Positions 23,433 to 35,929 of a DNA stretch of 64,000 bases are shown here, piece by piece; position 1 is the stretch's first letter; every line of letters begins with the position of its first letter. Below the pieces are notes generated by a model. The model had not been told where the DNA came from, made no database searches, and saw only the letters and a program-made list of their open reading frames with translations. The translations under genes and the position numbers were made by a program. The DNA is from Kappaphycus alvarezii (Eukaryota; Rhodophyta; Florideophyceae; Gigartinales; Solieriaceae), in the NCBI GenBank assembly GCA_002205965.3, contig NADL03000705.1, forward strand, positions 434,001 through 498,000. The letters are read 5' to 3'.

Positions 23433-23966
23433 GTGCCTCAATGCACCCGCAACATCCGAACAAATGACCATAAAATAGACTACCTTCGCAAGAAAGTTCA
23501 GGAGTCGTGGTCCCGTATACTGATCCAGAGTATTACCTCGCAGGGCTATTTTTACACCAAGTTCTTCACGAAGTTGCTCAAATCAATTCAAAACGTAGCC
23601 AGCTCCAGTTTCTGTTTCAAAGATCGGGAATACAGTAAACTCACCAGTCTTGTTGCAGAAAATGAAGTGCACGAGATGTATCGTACTCGTTACGGCCGAA
23701 ATACACCAAATAACCCTCGAATGGATCACCATGCACACCATAAAAAATACCACATGGACAAGCTCGTGACCGGAACCACCATTAGAAACCCACGACTAAA
23801 GGGAAGGCGCTTAATGGGGAATGCTGGAAATGTGGTACTACTGACTGGAACCCAAAACAATTTTGCGCCCATGGGACAGTCAACGCGTGTGCTCGCAATA
23901 AATTTCAAGTGGGGATTCTGCTGTTCACAATCTTGCAGACTTTGTGAAGGGAGAAGAAGAACCTGA
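23433..23966 (+). pseudogene. gag of the second copia element
   Basis: A 177-codon frame with NIRTNDHKIDYLRKKVQE, the helix typical of this copia group's gag (TDEHKVDYLRKAV in relatives), and NPRLKGRRLM near residue 122. One frame over, at about 23825-23890, is GECWKCG followed by CAH and CAR, a degenerate zinc knuckle. The frame change between the two parts inactivates it. Confidence 0.75.
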
Positions 23967-24359
23967 TTCGGATGAAAAAGAGGATGATACGAATGAAATA
24001 CTTTATGCAAATGAAAGTTCCGAGATGGAAGTGCTAAAATCACTTCTCTCCGGTTAATAGAACTATGAAGGTGTACGAATCACATACTTCTCGAATTTCG
24101 AAGAGCATACTGATTTCATCGATGATACTGATAATAAAATTACATTGATGTTTTTATGAACATGATAGGCCACCCTTAAATTTCTTTTACTCCCACATAT
24201 ACTTCTAAATTACGGAAGTTCGCTCCTGACGAGAGCTCCGCTCCATTCTTGCAAGAGGATATTGAAGGAACATTAAGGAAAGAAGATAATGAAGGAACAA
24301 ACTCCTTTGATACTGACACTAAAATTATATATTTGACCAAAGCAGTACGCCTTAGTCGG

Positions 24360-24490
24360 TCCCTCGGCTTTGTATGCGATATATAGGCCCCTACTTCAGT
24401 TGCTGGGCACAAGGAACCAAACCGTGTATTCAGAGCACTGTGGATGCACAAGGGCATACATTTTAGTTCTTCAATGCGTCCTAATGATCC
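24360..24490 (+). pseudogene. protease of the second copia element
   Basis: The stretch reads CDI-stop-APTSVAG then FRALWMHKGIHFSSSMR. In relatives this is (V/I)DTGAPxSVxG, so the catalytic Asp and the APTSV turn are visible but a stop replaces one position next to the Asp. It lies between gag and integrase. Confidence 0.65.
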
Positions 24491-24696
24491 CTGGGATACA
24501 TATTGCTCCTACTGAAAAATACGTACGTAAATAACTCAGTTTCAATGATGATACATGTAGTTCCAGCAGATATACCGGCATCACTGAGTACAAATGTGAT
24601 GGAAAAGGAATCCATGACAACATGCACAGTCCCCTAACGCCTCATTCGTCGGCTCTTACATACCAAGGAGGATAGTAGCGTCATTTACGCGGATTA

Positions 24697-25867
24697 ATGA
24701 TATTTTACGGTGAAAATTTTCGCGAGCAATCACTTTTATGTGCCATTTTAGGCTTCGTCAAAAATGTACCTTACGAGAAAGCAGCTTTCACGACTCCATC
24801 GCCAATTATTCCACTACACGACCAAGAAAGTATTCGATCTCATATTTCGTTTCTCGTCCTGAAGAATCCACTGCAGAAACTCGGAAAAATCTCAAGAAAA
24901 TCTCCAAGCGCTGTGAACCTTGTCGAATAATCCAGCGGTTCCCTAGTACATTCAAGGTTTTTTGGGCGCTGAAGACGCTCCGATCAATGAAAATGAATTC
25001 CTCTGTATAATGCGCATCGACGGAGACCAGCCCTCCACATTTTCGACGGAGGAACCCGTTTAAGTGTAGCTTGCTTCTCTCTAACCTCATCGACGGAGGA
25101 AAATTGGTAAAATACCATAGAATATTGGTCCATTATCTTATCAAGATTACCGCAAAAATTCCCACTGGCCAAGTGACCTCTTTTGGTCCAAAATTCATCC
25201 ACCTTGCAAGACTAGCGAACTTGTTGGTCCCCTGCACTGGCCCCGACCCAAACATAACCATCTGCATCTGTGCTCGTTATCATAATACTTTTCGAGCAGT
25301 AAAAAGAAAAATTAGGACTGCTAATGCTGCATTGAATATATATTTCGCCTTACCATGTGCCGTGAAGGCATTAAATGACATCCTGGGGCCTGAAGGTCTA
25401 CTAACCTAAGCTTCCATCTCTAGAGAATTTCAGCCGATTCGAAATATATCGAAACCAAACCACAGTCGTCCAACTGTGCAAGAAATAGCCGATATTGATA
25501 CACAAACAGATGGCCAAAATACGTATTTTGTGCGCTCGTAAGCACGAGAAACCCTCTCATGCGATCTCGCGTACAAATAACGAGAAAAGTGCTCGCATGG
25601 TGTGAAAGGATCGTTAAGAATCGCATTGAGGATATTCTCGGTACTTTCACAGTTAAAAACGTCGATCCGGACATGAAACTTGTCTTCGTTTGCGACAAAG
25701 ACATTGGGCCGCCGAGTATCTTCAACGTTGCACAAGTAAAGGCATACCTCAAACCTGAAACTATCGCAACGCAATTCGTACAGAACTCGCAAACGGCTTA
25801 CTATTTAGTAAATTTCAGTTCCCCCCAAAGAACCCAATTTTACTGCGGAAATCCCGAACAGAGATGA
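24697..25867 (+). pseudogene. integrase of the second copia element
   Basis: The zinc-binding region has KKISKRCEPCRIIQRFP (frame 24738-25010). The core has TSFGPKFIHLARLAN (frame 25071-25409), where the Asp expected just before TSFG is replaced, and CICARYHNTFR, where the catalytic Glu of ICERYH is Ala. The end of that frame has ALNDILGPEGLL. The C-terminal domain (25559-25867) has IEDILGTFTV, LVFVCDKDIGPP and NVAQVKAYLKPETIA. The enzyme would be dead. Confidence 0.85.
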
Positions 25868-25899
25868 AAAATGCGCTTTGAGTGCCCAAATGGCGACAT

Positions 25900-26800
25900 T
25901 TAAGAAGGTAAAGGTACTTGTTAGGTATTCTTAGCAGAAGAAATACCTGCTGAATCTAAAATCTTACTAGGAAGATTAATCCCTTCGCGTAATCCAAATA
26001 TTGATGTAATGATCAGATACACGGCCAGATACGTAATTTGGGGACATAATGACAACATGAAACACCTAACTTTCCATTTGTCCACGGCACTTCAGCCACA
26101 ACTTTTCCGTAGGTTCTCGTTATGGCTGCGACCTTTGGTATTCGACAAATGGACCGCAGATATTACTCAAGCATACTTGCAGTGAACTGAGCATCTCGCT
26201 TGCAATATTTACATTGAAATACAAGCAATAGAGTTTAAATTGGACCTTAAACAGTGATTAAAGCTTCTACGACCGCTCTATGGGTTTTGCGATGCTATAG
26301 AGCTCGGGAGTTCTTTTATTGGCAAGTATAACGGCAAAGACCTTGGAATGAGACCAATTCGCATCGATACAGATCTCTAGAACATCGCGTTCTCAGTGGA
26401 ATGAGCGGTGCATACGTGGATGACCTCATATGATACTGCTGTCAGGAATTCCAAAATTTATCCAACGATACCAAGCAAAAGTTCGGCACTAAGCCGTAAA
26501 AATAGCTTCCGGTAAAGTTCATGGAGTTCACGGTTAGTAAAAAGGGCGATTGATACTCATTTATAGGCAAGAAAAACTACTTGTGGAAAATAAAGTGTCA
26601 ACTTTTACTTAGTTTCGCTCAATGCGCATGAGACTTTTCTGGCTCTCCAACTCCCGTCCCGACTTCTTATTCTATATATTGCAGCTCGCGAAAATAACAA
26701 AAAAACTTTCGAAAAGGGGAAAGGACTTTTGAATCGCAAACTTAACAAATCCCTGAAGTAAGCCGTCGATAACCGACTCCGATTTCGTATCAAAATAATA
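25900..26800 (+). pseudogene. reverse transcriptase of the second copia element
   Basis: Frames change often but landmarks run in order: ADITQAYLQ (near 26155), LKLLRPLYGF (near 26262), KYNGKDLGM (near 26330), GAYVDDLI (26407-26430), then the thumb/connection segment with KGLLNRKLNKSLK (near 26720). The YVDD box is intact but a stop follows after two residues. Confidence 0.85.
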
Positions 26801-26964
26801 GGCAGGAAGAAGATATGAAAAATAGGATTCTTTGAATCTTCTTTAAGCTATAAGCGCGTCTTTTTCCTCAATCAAGCCACATTATCTTTCTCAGAAACAG
26901 TTCTAATGCATTTTTGTCCCTTTCTTTCAATGTCAGCAAGGCCCGCTGCGTAACGAGATAAATT

Positions 26965-27290
26965 ATGTACGGAGAGGTCTCAGTGACATTCGGTGTATCC
27001 ATTGCTTTATTGCAACAACTAGAACGGATCCTCAATAAGGCCTTTTCAATTGATCTTCGAACCGATAGCAAAAGCTTGTTCAACATTATATTAAAGGGAC
27101 ATCGGACATCGGAGAAGCGTATTATATTAGACATAGCAGCAGAACTGGATGCCTTCAGAGACAATATTATCTCAGACAAGGGGCTCTTTTGAAACCACCA
27201 TAACATTTCTGACGCTTCCACTAAGCCCATGTCTGAATCTTTAATTTGTAACACATTCTCCAAAGTAGATCTAGACATGCAGCTCAGCAA
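26965..27290 (+). pseudogene. RNase H of the second copia element
   Basis: The frame 26965-27192 reads LLQQLERILNK, then LRTDSKSLFNIILKG, TSEKRIILDIAAE and NIISDKG, and after a stop NHHNISDASTKPMSES, matching the copia RNase H with its LxTDSKSL and ADxLTKP motifs. This is the C-terminal end of the polyprotein. Confidence 0.85.
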
Positions 27291-27350
27291 TGGATTTTGT
27301 GCACTGCAGAGGTCGGTTTGGGTTATTCGGACTACTATACAGCTCTAGAG

Positions 27351-30300
27351 ACTTCCCCCTCAACTCAGCCGGGTACTCTTACGCGTTGTCTAGTATAGTC
27401 CTGAGCCAACAGTCAACTGAGGCGCAGTGAACTTCCCTGTATAATCCTGTCGCGACATGAGTCAACAATACGAGCCAAACTCCGTATCAATACAACGCTA
27501 AAAAACCTAAGGCCGTTTCTCGTCGATTTATTGGGTCCTTGCGACGACTTAGAAACATTTCCCTCCTTTCTTACCTCTTACTCTAGTTCAGAAGACATTA
27601 TAGAATGTACCACCGTAGTCAGAGAGTTGTTCTCTCCTTTACATCCAATCGACCTCCGCCCTGCAGCCATTTTTGTACTAAACTTCTGTTTCCTTTACTT
27701 CAAGTAATGTCTTGTGCTCTTATACATTACCAAAAATTTCCTTTTTCCAAACCATGACTAGCTCCAATTATTTTATTGATTTCGTGGAAACCATTCAAGA
27801 GCATTGAGATAACACTAACTGTTTTTAGTTGGAATCTATCCTTGTGGGCCCAAAAATGGGGTTTACACAGTTTTTGTATGCATTGTTTGTAAATGCAGTA
27901 CTGAAGTGTCCATTCGTGGCAACAAATATACGACAATAAGTTCCAACTGCCAAAATGGTACGAGACCAAATATGAGGGCTATAGGGAGCACCGAGTGGAC
28001 AGACGTGACATTTGAATCCGCTTGCTTACTAAAATAACCGGACCAGTTTTTCAGTCCTATGAGATCTCTAAACCCGGCAAAAGCATGAAGTTCAGAAGGC
28101 GTCAAGGGTATATCACCACCTACGCCAGGTCCGGAATGATTCCAGAGGCAATACCCACCGTTAGAAGGTGGCACTCCGACACAATATCGGTGCTGAAAGA
28201 CGTGACCGAGCGGGTCTCTGCGAGAGACATGGAGACATTCGGGCCGTTTCGATCCGTCCTTATGCAAAGAAAAGCTACGGTGACGTTTTTGTCCAATGTA
28301 GCATGTCTTACAGCTGCTCTAACGCAAGCCTTGTGGGATATTCCTGCCTGACTCCGTCTCCTTTTAAAACCTCCCAATATACGGACCTTCCACCCCATCT
28401 GGGTGTATAGCAGTCCTACATCACTGATTAGTAAAGCACCTCGATTCCCATCTTTTGGCTAGTTTTGTCTATGCACAAAAATATTCAATCTTTAGTAATA
28501 ATTTTCTGTAAAAGGGGAATATCTTGAAAGAAGACCCGAAAACAGAAAGATAAGTTTGAAAAAATCAATATTTCCGGGGATAAAAGAGGAAAAATTAGGA
28601 GAAAAGAACTAACTTAATAGCATGTCCTCATATCCATGACGCGGTCAACGACGCCCGTGACAGTTCATTTTAAGGGTTCTATTTACCGATCATCTAAATA
28701 TATGGTTTCTTAGTGGGAAAGAGCAGTTTCGGAGTATAGAAACGATGTTTTGTTGATGAGAGTAATGATAAAGATTAGTTATGAACCGAAATTGCCAACC
28801 ATTTGAAAATTTGAAGATTGCAGGAACGATATTTTTGCTACAGCTTCGCCTTTATTTTCGCTTAAAGGGAATCACAGCCAATAAAATCATTGTAATGGTT
28901 TCCAATGGCTTCTGGAAGCGCTGTGAAGACCCAATAAGAGCTATTCCCTTCATTGTTCCTTTATGAGCAATCTCGCGAAATCAGACTGGCAATATAAATA
29001 GATAATGTTTACGATAACAAGATAAAACTGATTCAGAAACCTCAAAAAGCTTAGAATGAAGCTCTAGTAGTCAATTCCCTTCCGTCCGCGTGGGTAACAC
29101 AATGAGGCACTTCTTCATGAGTTGGCAAAATTGGCAAAAATTTAAGGTCCAATTTTATCCCACGGTTTTCAAAATGCAGTTTTATAGCGAAACAATATCA
29201 TTCAAAAGGCATTAAAGGACGTAGAAGTCCCTGAACAAAATAAAACATAAAACTTGGATTGGATTCAGGTAAAGGTAGTACATTGCCCGGTAAAGTAAAG
29301 GAAAGAGCTTGATAAACATTCTTTCGTGTCTTTAGAGTGGTAACAGGGAGCGCCGTATTGCTTTAATTTCCACTGATGTTGGGGAACTGAATTAGGAAGT
29401 CTTCTAAAGTCTTAATATACTTGTGGCGACCTTATTTTCCATGTAATACGAGTAGCGGTAATATTTCATCGTCCAAGAAACAAGACTTAAGCATGATACT
29501 TTTTCTGCTGTTGCCCGTTTCGAAAAAAATGTTTCTTCTTGGCTATTTTGTGTCACTCTTGGCCCTTCTGGGTCATCTAAGTTGACTTTTTGGTCATCTG
29601 GGTACACGATTTCTGCCCTAGAGGTTCGGTCTAAGTGGCTATTTCCGTCTACTATGATAAAAGAGTTTGATTATGCATTTATTTCATCGTAGGTGTCGTT
29701 TTCTTTGCTCTTGTATCCTAAGTGGGACTGCTCTTGAAGAAGTACTCGAAAAAAGCGCGAATCCACAGGAATTAGAGATTCTTTAACAAATACAGGAGAC
29801 CCGTGTTATCCCTGCAATGCTTATCGTATTATTCGCCGTTTATGGCCACCGTGAGTTTCAGATGCTCCTCGGGCCTTTTTTAAACCCATAACGATTTGAA
29901 GTCTTAGTAATTCCATGAATGTGCATCCCATAATCAGTCAAACTCCCTGGAGATCGCTGAAATACCGCAATATTTGGCATGATGGGCCGATATATGGCAT
30001 TTTCCATAGGAAGTGGGTAAAAGCTCAGGAAGCATATTTGCAGTATATTGGGGATGCATAATTAGATCTTTCCGTCTTAAAACTACTCTATAAACTAAAT
30101 AAGAGTGTATGTAACCCTGGAGTGAACCAATATTGAAATGGACAATAGTGAGAGGTATCCTAAGTCTAAATAACATTTCTTATACTGTAATTCTTTCCTA
30201 CCGTACCATAGGTTTCCATAAACTAATGTAAAATGGGTTCATTAGAAGGTAATTTACACAGTTTTAGAACTCTCTGTGGGTTTGGAAGAAGTTTTTATAC

Positions 30301-31690
30301 GACTCGTCTCGTTTCGTAGTTTATGAATTCCTCCTAGGGCCGTATGTCTGTAGCATGAGACGGCCTCTTGCATAAACTTATTAGATGGAGGTAGAACTAC
30401 TACCTACAAAACATTAGACTATTATAGGGCTATCTGGCGCAAGTACAGTTCAGTTATGTGCTGAAAGAGTGTGCTGCGCAAGTACCTGCACTGTGAACTT
30501 ACTCATTGTAATGATCTGCAATTGCAAGAACGCCACAACTTACCCTGTAAACTATCATTCGCCCTCGATTTTCCGACAGTAGTCCTCTGATGGTACCGAA
30601 GAGGTAAGAATGGTACCAAGTTAAAGGATGTGTGCGACTTGATTTAGGTTTAAATAAAATTACAAATGGATCATTTTGGTCAAAGATTGTACTGCTTGCT
30701 TCAGAAGAGGTAACTGAACATAATTTACTAAATTTTAGCGAAAAAAATAAGTGATGAAACCATCATCAGATTTCTTCTACAAAGTAACATTCAATAATTG
30801 TAATCATTTGTATACACTTTTGATGCGCTAGCCGAGCTTCTTCGACTTGATAGTATGGCAAAAGATTTGTACCAGGTTGCGAACAATAAACTTTTGGTCT
30901 ACCTAAGTATTATTCGGAACGAATTTCGATATAAATCCTACACTAACCCAATTTTCAGTTAAACCACCTGAGAATAACTTTCTAAGTGTTTAGGAATTTT
31001 TAAATTTGGAACTTCTTCATTCTACAATCTAACTTCTTGGCCAAAAAATTCCAACAGTGTATCGCGTCACTTCTTCTGTATGGTTTTCGATACTCTAAGA
31101 ATAGATCCCATGATTCCCTTTGCAGCCATCCCGTCGAAGTGTACAAGAAACTTAAGACCTCCTCCTTTTATAAGATTAATAAAGGCAGCACAACCGGGCA
31201 GTTGGGGAAAATTTTCCGGTGAAATTTGTAGAGGTTTCTCGATTAAAATTATTTTTGCAAATATTTGAGGAGGTATATACGGAAAGACCAGTGATTTTTT
31301 TTGTACTAATGAGGCAATAGAGTTTTCCAACCTTCCAGACGCGTATTTTCAAGGATATTAAAGGCTCCTTTCAACTTATATTTGAATTTGCGAATATTTA
31401 CACTTAGTTCATTTCCTTTTTGGATAGAATGAATTGATCTCCAGTACTTAATTCGGTATCTGTCATATTTTTGCTTCAAATGTTGTAATTAATGGTATTT
31501 TCTTCCTCAATTGATTTTCTTGCTGATTACATCAAATGATGCACCTACTTGATGAATTAATTAACATACATACGCATAACTTGGGTTTTATGATTAATCT
31601 CTAAGCTTTTTTTATAAAATAAGTTTGATATTAAGTGTAGGTACTGTTACTATTCAAGAAAAATGTTGTGTATTTTGTTGATTCACTTTC
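27351..31690. other. no recognisable gene, AT-rich
   Basis: Frames at 27863-28410 overlap on both strands and show no motif. A minus frame at 29607-29404 begins MYPDDQKVNLDDPEGP and looks protein-like for about 25 residues, possibly a retroelement linker. No RT, integrase or transposase motif could be confirmed in this interval. Confidence 0.4.
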
Positions 31691-31698
31691 GATATATA

Positions 31699-31881
31699 CA
31701 GGGTGCTAACCGACGTCGCGCGGAACGTAGCCGTTAGAACGATGGAGACATATGTTAAGGTCTGTACGGTACTTACTCAGAGGCAAGCTGCCGTGGTCGT
31801 AATGTCCAACGCAGCCTATCTGCTGGGGGGGCCTTGAGCCGGCTTTCTAGGGTAGTTTTAGAGGTATTACTGGGCACCCTG
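31699..31881. mobile_element. MITE-like element, 183 bp
   Basis: Terminal inverted repeats CAGGGTGC (31699-31706) and GCACCCTG (31874-31881) lie directly inside TA dinucleotides at both ends (31697-31698 and 31882-31883), the target duplication of Tc1/mariner transposons. The inside is non-coding, with a G-run at about 31825-31831. The TIRs are only 8 bp, so a chance pair cannot be fully excluded. Confidence 0.55.
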
Positions 31882-31950
31882 TAGGATATTTCGGGCCACA
31901 ACCGACAATATTTTTCAAATATTAAATCACCCCACATTTTTCCCCTTTCG
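31878..31950 (+). repeat. dispersed repeat, copy 2
   Basis: Matches 19116-19182 in the same orientation, from CCTGTAGGATATT through AATATTAAATCAC. It starts within the right TIR of the MITE and continues outside it. Confidence 0.55.
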
Positions 31951-34900
31951 AAATATTTAAATGAAAATCATAATCTTGATGAATATTTTTAAAAGGCGTT
32001 TTGGGCATGGGTTCCAAAGCATCGTTACTTCTCGTCGAGATTTCCTTATCTTTCAGATTGATCATCTTTATCAAGTTGAAGCAAATTATTCACATTTAGT
32101 TTCTCATCTACAATTTTCATCAACTGTTTCTAGAACCTTACAGTGAATTTCTGTCGATATTCGAAATTATTTTTCAGTGTAATCCGAAATGCTTATATAT
32201 TTCTTCGTGGGATGCTTCGGAATATTTTTTCAATGTGCGTCAATTCTGATGGTAAAAGTGTATATTTGGATACTTTATCCGCTACCAAAAGTACTAAATT
32301 TACTATCCTTTTGTACAGTTAAGTCTAATATAAACACGTTAATGTATTTTTCAATTCGGGTTTTAGTTTTTCGGAATGGGTGAAATATCCCGTTTTTCTT
32401 TTCATATCCTTTAGCTATTTACAGGTTTTAATGTGCGCGTCAATATTTTTCTTCGTTCTAGGTCAAAATTATTACCTACATATGAAAGGTACCGTTTCTG
32501 TTATTCTCTTAACACCATATATTGACTCTTGATTATCATGAAGTATTGCTATCGTGATTTATCCTCTTTTCATGCATTGATTTTTGAAAGTATAAAATTT
32601 CCCCTTTACATTGTGTACATCATTCGGATTTATGAGAATATCTCGAAAAAATGAATTTTCGAAAATTTTTTTCTGGTTTGCTTGAATTCCGCTCACTAAC
32701 TTTATAAAAATAGTGCATTCATTAGCTCGCAGGTTATATATGAAGGTGTATTTTTATTTTTTTAGCTTTCTTGATTAAGAATCATCATCAATATTGTACT
32801 TCCCTTTTATTTACAGAGGAATTTTCGGGGAATTTTAATGTATTGTTGAAGATGAAGTAGTATGTATCCACGCCGCTGGAATTGCATTTGGCTGTCGAAC
32901 TCTTGAATAAACTCAACCTATCGTGCCGATGACAAGTTCTGTCCGCTAGTAAGTTGCTCTTCCGTTGCGCCTCGCAGGCCACGGATTCAACCGCGTGGAA
33001 ACGCTCAATTTAGTGTCGTATGCGTCCAGCATCATCGACTCCGAACAAGTGAGATGCCCCGATGATCCTGACGTAGCCTAGCACCGTGCACAAAGGTATG
33101 CTCATCATAGCCACCTCCTCTGGCTCGTCCGATGACTCCACCCAAGCTTCTCTTACAGACATAGTGGTCTTCCAGAAACACTGACAGCAGCCAGTCTTGC
33201 AAACAAGCCCGATAATACACAAAGCAATTTGTATCGAGTCTGCTGCAAGTCAGTAGCAAAGGAATTTTGGAAAGGAGACAAATGGTAGAGTTTTGCAAGC
33301 ATCGCGCTACATGCGGAAGCTCATATTCGGCGATAAAACGATCATAGTCTGTACATAGCTTCAACCTGATTGTTTTTTTGATCCCTTTTTCCAAGTTACA
33401 TTTCAAATTGATGAGATGAAACAGTGAAGTAAATTACGATACTGGATCGGTATGCTGAAGAATGCGAGTCTATTTGAAGATCTATTCAAAGCGATATAAT
33501 TCTGAAACGAGCAGAGAGCAAAGTTGCCCAGGCTTTTTTGTAGCCGGCTGGGTATTTTCCACATCATACTCCTCAATTTAGAGGTAACCAATGATTAGCA
33601 CAATGAGTAGGGTAGTGAGAAATGACAGTGCTAGTATAGCTGCATCTACACTAGAGTAAATCTTTGCAATCCGATTTTTGATTCTGAGGACAGAGCCTTA
33701 TCAGGTACATTTTTCAGTGCCGACTAATTGAAACGAATTCTTTTCCACTCATTTTTTTGCATCTAATATAGGGCGACATAGGCGTAATTAGTCGCTTGAG
33801 TATCTGCGAAATTAAAAACATATTAGGCAAAACTGTTTACCTGGAAACCCAGGAAGCAAATTTCCTATTTGGGTCACCCAAGCACAGTTATTTACGCTAA
33901 ACCTGGTAATCTAAGCTTTTTTCCCAGCTATTCCGCGGAGAGACTTGAGATTCTGGGTATAAGGAGACACTATGCTGATGATATTTGCATACTTTCACAA
34001 GAAAATAAATAAATTGGGCAATCAAAACGCTGACAAAGGTAACTATGTCGGAATGTCGTTTTGAGCAAAGGAAATCATCCTACTTTCTAAGTATTTAACT
34101 AATGAAACTTTTTCCCTATTTTTCAACCGTCTCAACCCTCCCACTCCAGGATTCGAAGCTTCAAGCCCTTACCAGTCTTAACACCACCAAGATACAAAAG
34201 CGCAGAAGGCAAAAAATGTCCATTTCTGTATCAGCACATAAGACAAGGCTACCCAACTCTAATTTATACTCTTGCAGGATGGCAGCCAGGCTTATTTTCA
34301 GATGTCACGGGCCTGGGAGAAGCTGTGGCAAATAGATTCATGGCGCTTTTCCGAGGGCGAAATCAATTCTTACACAATAAATTGCCGTGCTCGTGGTTTC
34401 CTGTGGCGCGACCTGTCTACTTCGTGGTCTCTGTTAGTGTCTGTGCAGTGTGGATATACCATTGCGTGTTGAGAAACCTGTAATTGCGACACAATCAAGT
34501 AGGAATATGAATGTTGTTAGACTTGGTAAAGAATAGTGTGCGGCAAACGTGTTCGGCTCCTTCGGGGCTGAGACACGGGAGTGACAAACGGAGGCCTCTT
34601 CGAAGCTGAGTTATCCTGGTTATGGAAGAAAAGAGTTGAATTGAGATGGTAAAGATTATGATGGGATTGAGTGGCTGTTTGAAGGCCAAGCGTCCCTTTT
34701 TATAGGGTTGTAGCAACAGCCTCTCCTAATTGTACGTCCTCTCTTGTAGTATTGATTATCTATCATGACGTATAGTGTCAGCAATGCAAACACAAATTAT
34801 ACGGCCGAACCTATGAAAGCGATCAGTGTTGCATTTGCACTAACTCAATCAAATACTGTACGTGCACTTAACAAGTGAACTTTGTACGACTCTCCTGCAT

Positions 34901-35750
34901 GCTTCTCAGATCATGTCGCATTTTACATTGCGAAGCAGCCGCTTTGCATTGATTACAGCTCACTACATTGGTGTTTTTATCACTCACACTAGTCCCCTGC
35001 TGCACAGATGACCCACTGAAGCGCCGTAAAGCTCGATTAAATCAATGTCGCCGACTCAATTGCGTGACTTTTTGGACATGTCTACTCTTATATAAGCAGT
35101 CAATGGGGTCAAATTGTGAATTTTGGGATAATCAAGAATTGCAAGTCATGCCGCCGAAAGTTTTATGAGATTTTTGATCGATGTTTTGCTCGATTTTTTT
35201 TGGTTCACAAAGGAGAGCAACTCCTCAGTCAATGGTGCTGGGATCAAGCATTTAGGGATTACAGTAGGACCTCACGCTGTCATTTTTAGAGGTGCGACTG
35301 CAGCGAAATTAGGGGATTTTGTCCAGTGTAGACTTTTTTCTACAGATGAAACATACTACATGGATAGCAAGGGTGGCCACACAACTCGCAGCGTACGTGT
35401 AACACTTACGTCATATCTACGTGTAATATCGTCCTGTGATCGTGTAACGCATCCTGGGTTGCACTGTAATCAACATCAGTCCGATTGATGCAGATGAGTT
35501 GGCTGAGGACTGACTGCTACCCTGGTACATATAAGGGTGCAATACAGTAGTCAGTTGCACACCGAAGAGGACATGCCTCTCCTTTTCCCGCCCTCCTGCC
35601 CTTCTACGACTCATGCCTCTCTCTCTTTTTCTTTGTGGCTTTCTTGTAAATTGATCCAGGTTTGATCCGCTGTGTAATCTCTATTCATGATTGGTTGATT
35701 GGTTAGTCTTACACTGTAAGGGTTGAATTCAAAAAAGGAAAAAATTAAGG
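31951..35750. other. no recognisable gene, AT-rich
   Basis: Short frames only. A single YADDICILSQE at about 33970-34003 resembles an RT active site but nothing around it supports an RT. The minus frame 33406-33032 (124 codons) has no known motif. Confidence 0.4.
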
Positions 35751-35763
35751 GAATGGTGTGGAA

Positions 35764-35844
35764 CGTGAGATCGAACGAAATCGAACTCACGACCAATCAT
35801 GGTTACCATCTTATGAGATGGCCTGTGCCGATTGGGCCACAGGC
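35764..35844 (-). tRNA. tRNA-like element (CAU loop), SINE head or decayed tRNA
   Basis: On minus a match to the pol III A box, TGGCCCAATCGG, is followed by an anticodon-type loop CTCATAA (35817-35811; anticodon CAU) and, about 45 nt after the A box, a B-box match GTTCGATTTC. Paired segments are GCCTGTG/CACAGGC (5' part), CCATCT/AGATGG around the anticodon, and CGTGAG/CTCACG around the B box. The T loop is longer than in a real tRNA and the acceptor stem does not close, so a working tRNA-Met is unlikely. A SINE head or tRNA pseudogene fits better. Confidence 0.45.
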
Positions 35845-35852
35845 GCTTTGAC

Positions 35853-35869
35853 GCGAAGCGTCGCTTCGC
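35853..35869. other. perfect 7-bp hairpin
   Basis: GCGAAGC (35853-35859), loop GTC, GCTTCGC (35863-35869). It lies 9 bp from the tRNA-like element and just before the LINE fragment B1. Its role, if any, is unknown. Confidence 0.5.
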
Positions 35870-35929
35870 TTAGAACCAATGAGCATTTTATAGTATTTTA
35901 TATTATTTTGGCAACCAGCCGGCTTCGGC

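Larger units (their letters stand above)
23200..27350 (+). mobile_element. second Ty1/copia retrotransposon, complete order but dead
   Basis: All domains are present on plus in copia order: gag with a zinc-finger-like CWKC motif (23433-23966), protease (about 24360-24480), integrase (24738-25870), RT (25900-26600) with an intact YVDD at 26413-26424, and RNase H (26965-27290). It is of a different copia group from the element at 40-3710. RT has LLRPLYGF and ITQAYLQ, RNase H has LRTDSKSLFNI and TSEKRIILDIA. In-frame stops and shifts occur in every domain. LTRs were not identified. Confidence 0.88.

Noticed and set aside
27863-28410. Overlapping frames of 80-134 codons on both strands
   Set aside because: No recognisable motif, heavy overlap on opposite strands, no repeat support.
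33960-34010. YADDICILSQE, an RT-like active site
   Set aside because: No other RT motif is found in any frame within 500 bp on either side; an isolated YADD is not enough.
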